64,000 nucleotides of DNA, taken from positions 62,001-126,000 of the forward strand of contig NZ_JALQCW010000013.1 of assembly GCF_023241715.1 (NCBI RefSeq). Reading direction: 5' to 3'. The position numbers and the translations under genes were made by a program. The notes beneath the pieces are model-generated. The model ran no database searches. It saw only the letters and a program-made list of their open reading frames with translations, and was not told where the DNA came from. Positions 1-8,555 of this stretch are shown one piece after another. The DNA comes from Pseudomonas morbosilactucae (GTDB taxonomy: Bacteria; Pseudomonadota; Gammaproteobacteria; Pseudomonadales; Pseudomonadaceae). How positions within the stretch are numbered: position 1 is the first letter of the stretch; each line of letters begins with the position of its first letter.

Positions 1-78
1 GACGAGTCGTCATTGCAAGTTTCCTCAAGAGCCTCGGTGTACACCATCCATCGATGCACACGACGCCTAAAGTGCGAA

Positions 79-105
79 CCCTCCTGCACTGGAGGGATTT
101 GTTTT
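79..105. terminator. possible weak intrinsic terminator near the window edge
   Basis: A 6-bp perfect stem, CCCTCC (79-84) with GGAGGG (91-96), closes a 6-nt loop and is followed by a T-rich stretch (98-105). It could end a transcript entering from outside the window. The stem is short, so this is tentative. I see no convincing coding region in 1-230. Confidence 0.25.
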
Positions 106-234
106 GTCGAGCTGCGCTCAGGCAGATCTACTCGCTCTATCGCAAAGCTCGTGCCATTGTTCAGAAATATCCTACAGGCCTTTAGACATCAGGCTATCAG
201 CCCCATTGGCCCCCTCCAGCCCACGCGCCAGAGG

Positions 235-290
235 TGGCGGATTTCCGCCAACCTGCCACTGATCGTTCTACAATTTGGCGGATATCCGCC
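235..290. promoter_or_regulatory. paired palindromic operators upstream of the AraC-type regulator
   Basis: Two copies of a GGCGGAT-type palindrome: TGGCGGATTTCCGCCA at 235-250 (one mismatch from perfect) and GGCGGATATCCGCC at 277-290 (perfect). Their centres are 41 bp apart, about four helical turns, which places both on the same DNA face. They lie 60-110 bp before the regulator gene. The inference is autoregulation by that regulator or control of a divergent gene left of the window. Confidence 0.6.
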
Positions 291-347
291 TTGTTGCTCC
301 CTGTCGCGCTGGCTAACATCCGCGACTCAATGGACGGACCGAACTTC

Positions 348-1346
348 ATGCGCGAACGCACCATCGCCAGTCACTTTGCCCGCGCTGCCCTGGGTGGCGC
401 GCGCCGCCGAGGCCATGACTATGCCCCCCTGCTGCAGCGCCTGGGGATCAGTGCCGAGCTGCTTAGCCAACCGAAGGCGCGGATCGCTCCCGAACAATTT
501 GCCGGCCTGCTGCAACAGCTGTGGCTGGAGCTGGACGATGAATACCTGGGCTTCGGCCATGGCCCGAGCCGACGCGGCACCTTCGCCATGATGTGCCATG
601 CCCTGATTCACTGCCGCACCCTGGAAAAGGCGCTCAATCGCGGCTTATTGTTTTATAGCTTATTCCCAGAGGCACCGCGGTTGAGTCTGACGTACGAGGG
701 GGAAATGGCCCGCTTAAGCCTGGATGACTCCGAGCTTTGGGACCCGGATCACTTCCTCAGCGAGAGCCTGCTGTTGATTTGGCACCGCTTGGGCAGTTGG
801 CTGATCGGCCAGCGAATCCGCCTGGAGCAGGCCAGCTTCAGTTACCCGAAACCTCAGCACGCCGCCGAATACGAGCTGCTGTTCCCCTGCCCGCTGCAGT
901 TCGCCAGCGCCTCCAGCAGCCTGCTATTCCAGCGGCGCTACCTGGACATGCCGCTGCTGCAGGACGAACGCACCCTCAAGCATTTTCTTGAACGCTCGCC
1001 CGCTGACCTGCTCGCTCGCCCGGACGAAGGCGACAGCCTGAGCAGCCGCTTGCGCCGCTTGCTGAGCCGCGACACCGAATACTGGCCGGACCTGGAAAGC
1101 GTCGCCCAGCAATTGCACGTCAGCCCCCAGACCTTGCGCCGTCATCTGCGCGAAGAAGGCGCGAGTTTCCAGGGTTTGAAGGATCAACTGCGTCGGGACA
1201 TTGCCATCTACCACCTGGGGCGCGCCGACCTGTCGTTGCAACAGATCGCCGAACAACTGGGGTTTTCCGAGCCTTCAGCCTTTCACCGGGCCTTCAAGAA
1301 GTGGACCGGGCTGACACCCGGCGCCTATCGCGCCGGAGAACATTGA
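348..1346 (+). CDS. AraC-family transcriptional regulator (arabinose-binding-domain type)
   Basis: A protein of about 332 aa when read from ATG 348. ATG 330 is a second candidate, and a GTG at 234 would run through the operator-like palindromes and is less likely. The N-terminal 180 residues match the Arabinose_bd-type sensor domain of AraC regulators (opening RERTIASHFARAALGGARRRG). The C-terminal 90 residues hold the two helix-turn-helix motifs: VAQQLHVSPQTLRRHLREEG, then IAEQLGFSEPSAFHRAFKKW, ending TPGAYR as usual for the family. In pseudomonads such regulators often sit beside fatty-acid, amino-acid or aromatic catabolic genes; the partner here is probably outside the window to the left. 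The effector is unknown. It converges on phoQ with only 21 bp between the stop codons. Confidence 0.85.
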   Translation: MRERTIASHFARAALGGARRRGHDYAPLLQRLGISAELLSQPKARIAPEQFAGLLQQLWLELDDEYLGFGHGPSRRGTFAMMCHALIHCRTLEKALNRGLLFYSLFPEAPRLSLTYEGEMARLSLDDSELWDPDHFLSESLLLIWHRLGSWLIGQRIRLEQASFSYPKPQHAAEYELLFPCPLQFASASSSLLFQRRYLDMPLLQDERTLKHFLERSPADLLARPDEGDSLSSRLRRLLSRDTEYWPDLESVAQQLHVSPQTLRRHLREEGASFQGLKDQLRRDIAIYHLGRADLSLQQIAEQLGFSEPSAFHRAFKKWTGLTPGAYRAGEH

Positions 1347-1367
1347 GCCCAATAGCCCAGCGCAGGA

Positions 1368-2714
1368 TCAGCGCAGTGGAAAGTGAATGCGGAACGCCGC
1401 GCCGCCCAATACCGATTCGCCCAGGGTCAGTTGTGCACCGTAGCTTTCAATGATGTCTTTGACCACCGCCAGGCCGATGCCCTGCCCCGGATGCTGGCGA
1501 TCCAGGCGCTCACCGCGCTGGAGAATTCGCGCCCGCTGGTCTGCCGGCACGCCCGGGCCGTCATCCTCGACACACATCTCAGCGCCCTCCAGGGTGTCGC
1601 GCACACTGATGCGCACCGAGCCCAGGCACAGGCGATAGGCGTTTTCCAGCAAGTTGCCCAGCAATTCCAGCAAGGCACCGTGTTCGATCGGCACATAACA
1701 GCGTTCCGGCAAATCGAAAGACACCTGGACCTGCTTGTCGCGGTAAACCTTGTCCAGGGTGTCGCAAAGGCTCTTGAGCACCGGGCGCAAACGCACCCGG
1801 TGGCGTACCAGGCCGCTCTTGCGCAGGCTGGCCCGCTGCAATTGGTAGCTGATCTGCTGGCTCATACGCTCGATCTGGCTTTGCAGCACCCAGGCCTGCT
1901 CACGCTCGGCGGGCCGCTGGGCCATGTCTTCGCTCACACCCTGTAACACCGTCAGCGGCGTTTTCAGGCTGTGGGCCAAATCATCCAGGGAATCGCGATA
2001 ACGGCTGCGCTGCTCGCGCTCACTGTGCAGCAAACGGTTCAGCGAGCCGGTCAGGCGCAGCAACTCTCGGGGGTGCTGCTCGCTGAGGCTTTCCCGGGTG
2101 CCGCTTTCGATCTGGTCCAGCTCCCGACTCAAACGACGCAACGCCTGCAAACCCCAGGTCAAACCGAGCCAGAGCAGGGCCAGGAGCACCAGCAGCGCGG
2201 CACCAAAGCCCAGGTAGAGGTTTTCCCGCACGCCTTCCAGGGTCTGTTCGTACTCGCGCACCGGTTGCAGGGCGACGATGCTGAACGCCGCGTTCTTGCC
2301 GCCCAGCAGCTTGATCTCGACGTCGTAGACAAAGTATTCCTGCCCATCGACTTCGTGGATCCGAGCAAACTCATTGCCACGCCCGTCATAGCGCGGCTTG
2401 TAATTGATGTTCTCTTCCTTGGTCGCCCGCGAGCGCCACACCAGCTTGCCGTCGCGGTCGTAGATGTAGCCCAGCAGGCGGCTGTCCGCCAGGTTGAAAC
2501 GCTCATCGGGCAACTGCGCGGGCATCTGCAGGTGGTTGTTTTCAATCCGAGCGGCGGAGATCAAGGTGGTGACATCAGACGCCAGGCGCTGCTCGATGGA
2601 GTCCTGCAACGCCAGGCTGAAGGCGCCTTGCATGGCCGGCAGCAACGCCAGCATAAACAGCACCGCCAGGGTGGTGGCGGCCAGCATCAGGCGCAAACGC
2701 AGCGATCGAATCAT
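1368..2714 (-). CDS. phoQ: sensor histidine kinase PhoQ
   Basis: A 448-aa inner-membrane histidine kinase, the same length as P. aeruginosa PhoQ. It has a transmembrane segment near residues 8-30, a periplasmic sensor region, a second transmembrane segment near 168-190, then a dimerisation domain with phospho-acceptor H248 in LAHSLKTPL, an N box (LLGNLLENAYRL), and G boxes DDGPGVP and GQGIGLAVV. It senses low divalent cations and phosphorylates PhoP. The start ATG overlaps the phoP stop by 4 nt, so the two are translationally coupled. Identity rests on length, the adjacent PhoP and OprH, and recognisable sequence. Confidence 0.95.
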   Translation of the reverse strand: MIRSLRLRLMLAATTLAVLFMLALLPAMQGAFSLALQDSIEQRLASDVTTLISAARIENNHLQMPAQLPDERFNLADSRLLGYIYDRDGKLVWRSRATKEENINYKPRYDGRGNEFARIHEVDGQEYFVYDVEIKLLGGKNAAFSIVALQPVREYEQTLEGVRENLYLGFGAALLVLLALLWLGLTWGLQALRRLSRELDQIESGTRESLSEQHPRELLRLTGSLNRLLHSEREQRSRYRDSLDDLAHSLKTPLTVLQGVSEDMAQRPAEREQAWVLQSQIERMSQQISYQLQRASLRKSGLVRHRVRLRPVLKSLCDTLDKVYRDKQVQVSFDLPERCYVPIEHGALLELLGNLLENAYRLCLGSVRISVRDTLEGAEMCVEDDGPGVPADQRARILQRGERLDRQHPGQGIGLAVVKDIIESYGAQLTLGESVLGGAAFRIHFPLR

Positions 2715-3388
2715 CGGCAGCGCTCATTGAACAGATAACCCAGGCCACGCACGGTATCGATCGGTTTGAACCCCGAAGGGGCCTCCAGCTTGCGCCGCAG
2801 GCGCCCCACCAAGACCTCGATCACATTGGGATCGCGCTCATCATCATCCGGGTAGAGCTGCTCCATCAGCCGGTCCTTGGCCACCACTTGCTGATGATGA
2901 CGCATCAGGTATTCAAGGATCCGGTACTCATAGGCCGTCAGCGCCAGGGGCTGTTCATCCAGCGAGGCCTGCTTGCGGTTGAGGTCGAGCAGCAAGGGCC
3001 CGGCGGTGATGGTGGAATGGGTAAAGCCGCTGGAGCGACGCAGCAGGGCATTGAGGCGCGCATCCAGCTCCTCGAACTGGAACGGCTTGACCACATAGTC
3101 GTCGGCCCCGGCGGCCAGGCCTTCGACCTTGTCCTGCCAGTTGCCGCGGGCAGTGAGGATCAGGATCGGAAACGTCTTGCCCCGGGCACGCAACTGGCGG
3201 ATCAGGTCCAGGCCGCCCATGCCCGGCAGCCCCAGGTCGATCACCGCCAGGTCATGGTTGAACTGCTCGGTCTGATACAGGGCCTCCTCGGCATTGGCCA
3301 CGGACTCGACCACATGACCGCTGTCGGTCAGCCGGGTTTGCAAGTGATGACGCAGCAGCGCCTCATCTTCAACGACCAGCAGTTTCAT
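2711..3388 (-). CDS. phoP: response regulator PhoP
   Basis: A 225-aa OmpR/PhoB-type response regulator whose sequence is readily recognised as Pseudomonas PhoP (starts MKLLVVEDEALLRHHL). The receiver has acidic residues E7 and D8, phospho-acceptor D51, T79 and K101. The C-terminal winged helix ends GLGYLFNERCR. ATG 3388 is preceded by a good ribosome site (GGGAGAGGG), while longer upstream reading has no family similarity. It activates Mg2+-limitation genes, including its own operon, and lies 122 bp downstream of oprH as in P. aeruginosa. Confidence 0.97.
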   Translation of the reverse strand: MKLLVVEDEALLRHHLQTRLTDSGHVVESVANAEEALYQTEQFNHDLAVIDLGLPGMGGLDLIRQLRARGKTFPILILTARGNWQDKVEGLAAGADDYVVKPFQFEELDARLNALLRRSSGFTHSTITAGPLLLDLNRKQASLDEQPLALTAYEYRILEYLMRHHQQVVAKDRLMEQLYPDDDERDPNVIEVLVGRLRRKLEAPSGFKPIDTVRGLGYLFNERCR

Positions 3389-3510
3389 AACCCTCTCCCA
3401 GGCAACATTCATCATCTTTGCGGGCAACCCTGCGCCCTGCTTGCATACACGCCAACGCCGGATCTGCCCCAAGGCAAGATCCGGCGTCGTCCAGCAGCCA
3501 CTGCGCGAGT

Positions 3511-4113
3511 CTAGAACGCGTAGTTGGCCGACAGGTAGGTCTGAGCGCTGCTGGTGAGGCTCAACGAACCCTGCTTGCTGCCGCCGCGCTCGCTCATCTC
3601 GGTGGCCGCGTTGCTGCGCAGATAACGGTAGCCAAGCTCCACCGAAGTGTTTTGCGCCACTTGCTGCAACACACCGGCCTGGAAGCCCACGGCGTAGCCG
3701 ATATCACTGTCGCGGCTGAAACCGGGCGATTCCTGGGTCAGTTTGGTCAAGCCGGCGCTGGCACCGCCAAACAGTTTGGTGCTGCTGGTGATCGGCAGGA
3801 ATCGATCGTAACTGCCCAACAGATTTTGCTGGCGCAGTTTAATGCCATTGTGCGATCCGGAAACGTAGTCATAGGTGGCGTAGTAACGCGACAGGTCGTT
3901 TTGCTGGCCGAGGCGCAGGCCCCAGGTCGAATCTTTAGCGATGACCCCATCGGCATTGGGATGGCCGAGGTTGTTGTTGAGCTGGGTGGATTTTTTCACT
4001 TTGTCGCTGGTCTGGCCGAGGGTCAGGCTGGCGAAGGTATCGTCGGCGGCTTGTGCAGCGGTGCTGGCGCCCACCACGGTGAAGGCAAGAATCAGTTTTT
4101 TCAGTGCGTTCAT
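3511..4113 (-). CDS. oprH: outer membrane protein OprH (PhoP/Q-induced porin-like protein)
   Basis: A 200-aa outer membrane beta-barrel, exactly the length of P. aeruginosa OprH. There is a signal peptide of about 22 residues (MNALKKLILAFTVVGAST, cleaved after AQA). Recognisable family segments are RLGQQNDLSRYYATYDY, KLRQQNLLGSYD, ELGYRYLRSNAATEM and a C-terminal SANYAF with terminal aromatic residue, the usual signal for barrel assembly. OprH binds lipopolysaccharide and stabilises the outer membrane at low Mg2+. It is first in the oprH-phoP-phoQ operon, behind an array of PhoP-like half-sites. Confidence 0.96.
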   Translation of the reverse strand: MNALKKLILAFTVVGASTAAQAADDTFASLTLGQTSDKVKKSTQLNNNLGHPNADGVIAKDSTWGLRLGQQNDLSRYYATYDYVSGSHNGIKLRQQNLLGSYDRFLPITSSTKLFGGASAGLTKLTQESPGFSRDSDIGYAVGFQAGVLQQVAQNTSVELGYRYLRSNAATEMSERGGSKQGSLSLTSSAQTYLSANYAF

Positions 4114-4157
4114 AGGAAGTTTCCTTTTGCGCTCTAGGCTTTTGGGTACGGCGCAAG

Positions 4158-4211
4158 GTTAAACACCTGGCGCTGAACTGCCCCTGAACGGTCTCTGAAC
4201 CTGCCCTGAAC
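4158..4211 (-). promoter_or_regulatory. PhoP-box array and -10 element of the oprH-phoPQ promoter
   Basis: Read on the minus strand, the hexamer GTTCAG occurs four times at exact 11-bp intervals (plus-strand CTGAAC at 4173-4178, 4184-4189, 4195-4200 and 4206-4211), separated by GGCAG, AGACC and GGGCA. GTTCAG-N5-GTTCAG fits a PhoP-type direct-repeat box, with the repeats taking the place of a -35. A -10-like TTTAAC lies at 4158-4163, 9 bp past the last repeat. Four half-sites would allow two tandem PhoP dimers. The array also lies 46 bp before the divergent gene at 4258. Confidence 0.85.
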
Positions 4212-4257
4212 CAGATCGACTAGGCTGTGTGAAATCTTTTTCACCGGAGAAACGACC

Positions 4258-5049
4258 ATGCGTGCATTCCTCGCCTGCCTGTTACTGGCCATCAGTGGAT
4301 GGAGCCAGGCTGCCATCAAGACTCAGGAAATGCCCTATCAAAGCTCGGACGGCACCCAGTTGATCGGTTACTACGCCTATGACGACAGCCTTAAAGGCGC
4401 CCGCCCCGGGATTGTGGTCGTGCATGAGTGGTGGGGGCTGAACGATTACGCCAAGCGTCGCGCGCGGGACCTCGCCGCCCTGGGCTACAGCGCCCTGGCC
4501 ATCGACATGTACGGCGAAGGCAAAAATACCGAGCACCCGAAAGACGCCATGGCCTTTATGCAAGCCGCGTTGAAAGACAGCGCAGCCGCCAGTGCGCGCT
4601 TCAATGCCGGCCTGGCGCTGCTCAAGCAACAGCCCCAGACCGACCCCAACAAGCTGGCCGCCATCGGGTACTGCTTTGGTGGCAAGGTGGTGCTCGACGC
4701 CGCTCGCCAGGGCGTCCCCCTGGCCGGCGTGGTGAGTTTCCACGGGGCTCTGGTCACCAGTACGCCCGCTAGTCCCGGCAGCATCAAGGCCAAAATTCTG
4801 GTGGAACACGGCGCCCTGGACAGCATGGTCACGGCCGACAACGTCAACGCCTTCAAGGCCGAGATGGACAAGGCCGGTGCCGACTATCGCTTCGTCACCC
4901 TGGAAGGCGCCAAACACGGTTTCAGCAACCCGGACGCCGACCGCCTGAGCCACGGCGAACACGGCGGGCCGGACATTGGCTACAACCAGGCCGCCGACCA
5001 GCGCTCCTGGGCGGACATGCAGGCATTCTTCAAGACGCTGTTCAACTGA
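4258..5049 (+). CDS. secreted dienelactone hydrolase-family protein
   Basis: A 263-aa alpha/beta hydrolase with a Sec signal peptide of about 19 residues (MRAFLACLLLAISGWSQAA). The dienelactone hydrolase triad is legible: nucleophile C139 in GYCFGG, a distal aspartate and histidine in the C-terminal third (LEGAKHGFSNPD), and the family glutamate E57 in VVVHEWWGL. The true substrate is unknown; catabolic enzymes of this family are cytosolic and open dienelactones, whereas exported versions like this are poorly characterised. It has a ribosome site (CCGGAGAAACG) and is divergent from oprH across a region containing the PhoP-box array, so co-regulation is possible but not shown. Confidence 0.85.
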   Translation: MRAFLACLLLAISGWSQAAIKTQEMPYQSSDGTQLIGYYAYDDSLKGARPGIVVVHEWWGLNDYAKRRARDLAALGYSALAIDMYGEGKNTEHPKDAMAFMQAALKDSAAASARFNAGLALLKQQPQTDPNKLAAIGYCFGGKVVLDAARQGVPLAGVVSFHGALVTSTPASPGSIKAKILVEHGALDSMVTADNVNAFKAEMDKAGADYRFVTLEGAKHGFSNPDADRLSHGEHGGPDIGYNQAADQRSWADMQAFFKTLFN

Positions 5050-5123
5050 CCCCCAAGCTCACTTAGCCGCCCGCGCGGGCGAGAACCAGACGAGGCTACC
5101 CTCGGCCCGCGCAACCCGGCAAA

Positions 5124-5849
5124 ATGCCCTCCATGAATGCCCTCCCTGCCTGCTGCACCCCACTGGACGCTCACTGGCCACTGCCCGAAGCTCTTCCCGG
5201 CACGTGCCTGTTGAGTACTCACTTCAATCCCGCGCTGCTGGCGCAGGACGATTTCCAGCGCTGCGCGATCGCGCCGCCGGCGAGCATTCAGCGCTCGGTG
5301 GCCAAGCGCCAGGCAGAGTTCCTCGCCGGTCGCTTGTGCGCCCGGGCGGCCCTGCGGCAACTGGACAATCTCGACTGCATCCCGGCCATCGGTGAAGACC
5401 GGGCACCGATCTGGCCCGAACATGTCTGCGGTTCAATTACCCACAGCACCGGCCGGGCAGCCGCCATCGTCGGCTACAAACGGCAGTGGCAAGGTTTGGG
5501 CATGGACCTGGAAAACCTCCTCGACAGTGAGCGCGCCGAACGCCTGGCCGGGGAAATTCTCATCCCGGCCGAGTTGCAGCGCCTGCATGCCGGGCCCCAC
5601 AGCCAGCTGGCCCTGCTGGTCACCTTGACCTTTTCGATCAAGGAAAGCCTGTTCAAGGCCCTGTACCCCATCGTGCAGCAGCGTTTCTACTTCGAACACG
5701 CCGAAGTCCTGAGTTGGGACCCCAACGGCAAAGTCCGCCTGCGCTTGCTGATGGACCTGTCCTCGGAGTGGCGGCAGGGGAGCGAACTGGAGGGGCAATT
5801 TGCCGTGCACGAAGGGCAACTGCTGAGCCTGGTGGCGATCAAGGCTTAG
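5124..5849 (+). CDS. pcpS: 4'-phosphopantetheinyl transferase PcpS
   Basis: A 241-aa Sfp/EntD-like phosphopantetheinyl transferase, matching the length of the single broad-range Pseudomonas enzyme PcpS. It transfers 4'-phosphopantetheine from coenzyme A to acyl carrier proteins and to carrier domains of siderophore synthetases. Motifs: GEDRAPIWP with SITHS (substrate pocket), GLGMDLENLL (the Mg2+-binding D-x-E motif), and FSIKESLFKALYP (the W/F-x-x-KES-xxK signature). ATG 5124 is used; ATG 5133 is the next option, and neither has a strong ribosome site. It converges with the rstB-like gene 28 bp beyond its stop. Confidence 0.93.
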   Translation: MPSMNALPACCTPLDAHWPLPEALPGTCLLSTHFNPALLAQDDFQRCAIAPPASIQRSVAKRQAEFLAGRLCARAALRQLDNLDCIPAIGEDRAPIWPEHVCGSITHSTGRAAAIVGYKRQWQGLGMDLENLLDSERAERLAGEILIPAELQRLHAGPHSQLALLVTLTFSIKESLFKALYPIVQQRFYFEHAEVLSWDPNGKVRLRLLMDLSSEWRQGSELEGQFAVHEGQLLSLVAIKA

Positions 5850-5877
5850 CCCGCCCCGGTCATGGGCGCAAAGACGG

Positions 5878-7491
5878 CTAGGGATGTTTCTCCTGGTGCC
5901 GGGGCCAGCTCAGGCTGAAACAGGCACCGCCCAGGTTCTTGCTGCGGCTGATCAGCGCCCGACCGTCATGCCAGTGAATGATCCGCCGCACAATGGAAAG
6001 GCCTAGGCCATGGCCGCCCGAGGCTCGGGTGCGACTGTCATCAAGGCGCAGGAACGGGGTGAAGATTTTTTCCCAGGCGCTTTCCGGCACCCCCGGCCCG
6101 TCATCCTCGACATCGATCCGGCAGCGTATTTGTCCGACCTGATAACTGATGGAAACCCGTGATTCGGCATGCCGCAGGGCATTGCCCACCAGGTTTTGCA
6201 GGGCACGGTGCAAGTAGCGCGGCTCGGCCTCGACCCACGCATCGTCGCAATCCGCTGCGGACAGGCACAACCCGCGTTGCACCTGGACAGTCGCGCGCAA
6301 CGGCGCCAACTCGCTGATCACCTGATTGACCAAAGCATCGAGGTCGATGCGCTGGAAATTCAGCGCCGGCGAGCCCTGCTCCAGCCGCGCATAGGTGAGC
6401 ATTTCGTCCACCAGGCGGTCCAGGTCCTGAATGTCGTTGTCCATGCCTTCGAGGTACTTCTCTCGGGCGGGGGCGGTGGTGGCGCTGGCGATCATTTCCA
6501 GGCCGAAACGCAGGCGCGCCACCGGGGTGCGCAGTTCGTGGGACACCGCCCGCACCAGTTCTCGCTGGATCGCCAGCAGCCGCTGCAGGTGCTCGGCCAT
6601 GCCATTGAACGCCGCCGCCAGGCGCCCCACCGAATCCACGCCCCGGGCCGGAACCCGGGTGTCCAGGCTGCCTTCGGCGATCAGCGTAGCCGCCGACTCC
6701 AGGCCGCGCAGGCGCCGCTCCAACTGGCGCACCAACAGATAGACGATCAGCCCGATCAGGCTCAGGCCCAGCACGGCAATCAGCACCAGCCACTCGGGTG
6801 GATAGGGATTCATCTGGTACAGCGGGCCAATTTCCAGGACCCAGGGAGTGCCGACCATGCCGGCGAACACCCGAATGGAGTCACCGCCTTTGCCCAGCGC
6901 CATCACCGTATCGCCCTCGGCAACCCTCCGCCGCTGGTCCTCATCCATGTCAGCCTGGTCCAGGGGCAGCAGGTGCATGTCGAAACCAAAGCCCTTGCTC
7001 TCCTTGAGGGCCGCCAGACGCCCGGGCTGTTCAGCCACCGGGTAGCGCACCAACTCATCGGCCAGCAGATAGATGGTGGCCCGGGCCAATTGCTCGCTGA
7101 TTTGCAGCACTTCGCCGGTGAGCAACAACGACTCCTTCTCGCTGACCAGGCGATAGACCCGGGCCGCATAGGGGCCTGTCTGCTCAACCAGCGCCTGCCC
7201 GCGCAGCACACGGTTGCGCTGGCCAAGGTCGAGATCGGTCTGGCTGAAGGTTTTCAACGCCAGGGGAATACCCAGCAACCGCTCCCACACCGCCAGGGCC
7301 CGCCGACGCTCAATGTCGCTCATCGGTTGCAGGTTGTCGGCCATCAGGGAAAAGGTGCCGTGGGCCAGGCGCTCGCGGTACTGCTCGCTGCGTACCTGGT
7401 TCAGCAGGTGCAACGCCAGCACCCCGAGCAAGGCCACGAGGATCAGTGCAGCGCACATGCCGCCATAGATACGCAGGAAAATCGAATTCAC
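5878..7491 (-). CDS. rstB: sensor histidine kinase, RstB-like
   Basis: A 537-aa membrane histidine kinase. It has TM1 about residues 8-30, a periplasmic domain of about 200 residues, TM2 about 234-256, HAMP about 257-308, and a HisKA domain with phospho-acceptor H318 in AVSHELRTPVARL. The ATPase domain carries NLVGNALRH, DDGPGVP and GHGLGLSIV. It starts 4 nt inside the end of the response-regulator gene, so the pair is translationally coupled. In P. aeruginosa the corresponding pair (PA1157/PA1158) also sits beside nrdA, which supports the RstAB-type assignment. Its signal is not known from sequence. Confidence 0.85.
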   Translation of the reverse strand: MNSIFLRIYGGMCAALILVALLGVLALHLLNQVRSEQYRERLAHGTFSLMADNLQPMSDIERRRALAVWERLLGIPLALKTFSQTDLDLGQRNRVLRGQALVEQTGPYAARVYRLVSEKESLLLTGEVLQISEQLARATIYLLADELVRYPVAEQPGRLAALKESKGFGFDMHLLPLDQADMDEDQRRRVAEGDTVMALGKGGDSIRVFAGMVGTPWVLEIGPLYQMNPYPPEWLVLIAVLGLSLIGLIVYLLVRQLERRLRGLESAATLIAEGSLDTRVPARGVDSVGRLAAAFNGMAEHLQRLLAIQRELVRAVSHELRTPVARLRFGLEMIASATTAPAREKYLEGMDNDIQDLDRLVDEMLTYARLEQGSPALNFQRIDLDALVNQVISELAPLRATVQVQRGLCLSAADCDDAWVEAEPRYLHRALQNLVGNALRHAESRVSISYQVGQIRCRIDVEDDGPGVPESAWEKIFTPFLRLDDSRTRASGGHGLGLSIVRRIIHWHDGRALISRSKNLGGACFSLSWPRHQEKHP

Positions 7492-8201
7492 AGGGGCAGG
7501 TCGGCAAAAGCTTCAGGGACGAACAGGTAACCCTTGCTGCGGATGGTCTTGATCAGCCGCGGGTGCTCCGGGTCATCGCCGATCTTCGGGCGAATGCGGG
7601 AAATGCGCACGTCGATGGAGCGGTCCTGGCCGTCGTAACCGATGCCCCGCAAGGCGGTGAAGATTTCTTCCCGGGAGAGGATGCGCCCGGCATTGGCCAC
7701 CAGCAGCCAGAGCAAGTCGAACTCGGCACTGGTCAGCTCGATGCTGCGCTCCTGCAACCAGGCTTCACGCAGGGCGCTGTCCACCACCAAGGGGCCGAAC
7801 TGCAAGCGCCGTACGTTGGCTTCCGGCACTTCGCTGCGACGCAACAGGGCCTGGATCCGCGCCAGCAACAAACGCGGGCGCACCGGCTTGCACACATAGT
7901 CGTCGGCGCCCAGGTCCAGGCCCTGGATCTGGTCCAGGTCATCGGTGCGCGCGGTGAGCATGAGGATCGAGCCCGGGTAGCGATCACGCACCTTGCGGCA
8001 AATGCTCAAGCCATCCTCACCCGGCAACATCAGGTCGAGGATCACCAGGTCCGGCTGCTCGGCAATGATCCGCGCCGCCGCCAGGGCGCCATTGCCCTCG
8101 ATCGACACCCGCAAGCCATTGCTCTCCAGGTACTCGCGGGTCAGCTCGGCCAGACGCTGGTCGTCTTCGACAATCAATACCTGCCAGGCTTCTTGCTCCA
8201 C
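7488..8201 (-). CDS. rstA: response regulator, RstA-like (OmpR family)
   Basis: A 237-aa OmpR-type regulator when started at GTG 8201, giving EQEAWQVLIVEDDQRLAEL. The GTG is preceded by AAGAGG at good spacing, and the length and opening match the P. aeruginosa neighbour of nrdA (PA1157). ATG 8258 would add 19 residues with no family character. The receiver has D56 as phospho-acceptor (LVILDLMLPGEDG) and a KP motif (YVCKPVRPR). The winged-helix output contains DRSIDVRISRIRPKIG and KTIRSKGYLF. It is divergent from nrdA across 732 bp. Confidence 0.88.
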   Translation of the reverse strand: MEQEAWQVLIVEDDQRLAELTREYLESNGLRVSIEGNGALAAARIIAEQPDLVILDLMLPGEDGLSICRKVRDRYPGSILMLTARTDDLDQIQGLDLGADDYVCKPVRPRLLLARIQALLRRSEVPEANVRRLQFGPLVVDSALREAWLQERSIELTSAEFDLLWLLVANAGRILSREEIFTALRGIGYDGQDRSIDVRISRIRPKIGDDPEHPRLIKTIRSKGYLFVPEAFADLPL

Positions 8202-8491
8202 GGTCGACCTCTTATTTGCCCAAACGGATGAGGAAAGCAGCCCCCGTCTTGTTGTCATGAAGCCGGTGCATAACAGGGGATAAAGCGCGGGGGATTGTAG
8301 CAACGGCGGCCCTGGCACACACAAGCAGGTAAATCGGTTCAGTCAGGGCATTTTTTTGTGATAGGGTTCGCGCCCGCAAAAATCCGCACCCGGCTTTTTT
8401 TCACGGTAAAAAACGGTGACAAACGGTTATGTGCAGGAGGGCTGCGGCCTACATGAGCTTTGCCGGTTCCATACACAATTTACACACAACC

Positions 8492-8500
8492 TTATCCACA
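8492..8500 (+). promoter_or_regulatory. DnaA box upstream of nrdA
   Basis: TTATCCACA at 8492-8500 is a perfect match to the strong DnaA-box consensus. In E. coli, DnaA controls nrdAB through boxes of this kind, tying dNTP supply to replication initiation. A less perfect relative (TTTACACAC) lies just upstream at 8479-8487. That it operates here is an inference from family knowledge. Confidence 0.65.
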
Positions 8501-8527
8501 GGCTGTGCGTTGCAATCGCTCCCCAAA

Positions 8528-8543
8528 ACGCATTATCTTGTAG
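8528..8543 (+). promoter_or_regulatory. possible NrdR box
   Basis: ACGCATTATCTTGTAG resembles the 16-bp NrdR consensus acaCwAtATaTwGtgt at most positions. NrdR boxes normally come in pairs a whole number of helical turns apart. The only partner I see is the weaker ACAACCTTATCCACAG, which overlaps the DnaA box and is offset by 41 bp. Tentative. Confidence 0.4.
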
Positions 8544-8555
8544 CCCGTCGCAAAA

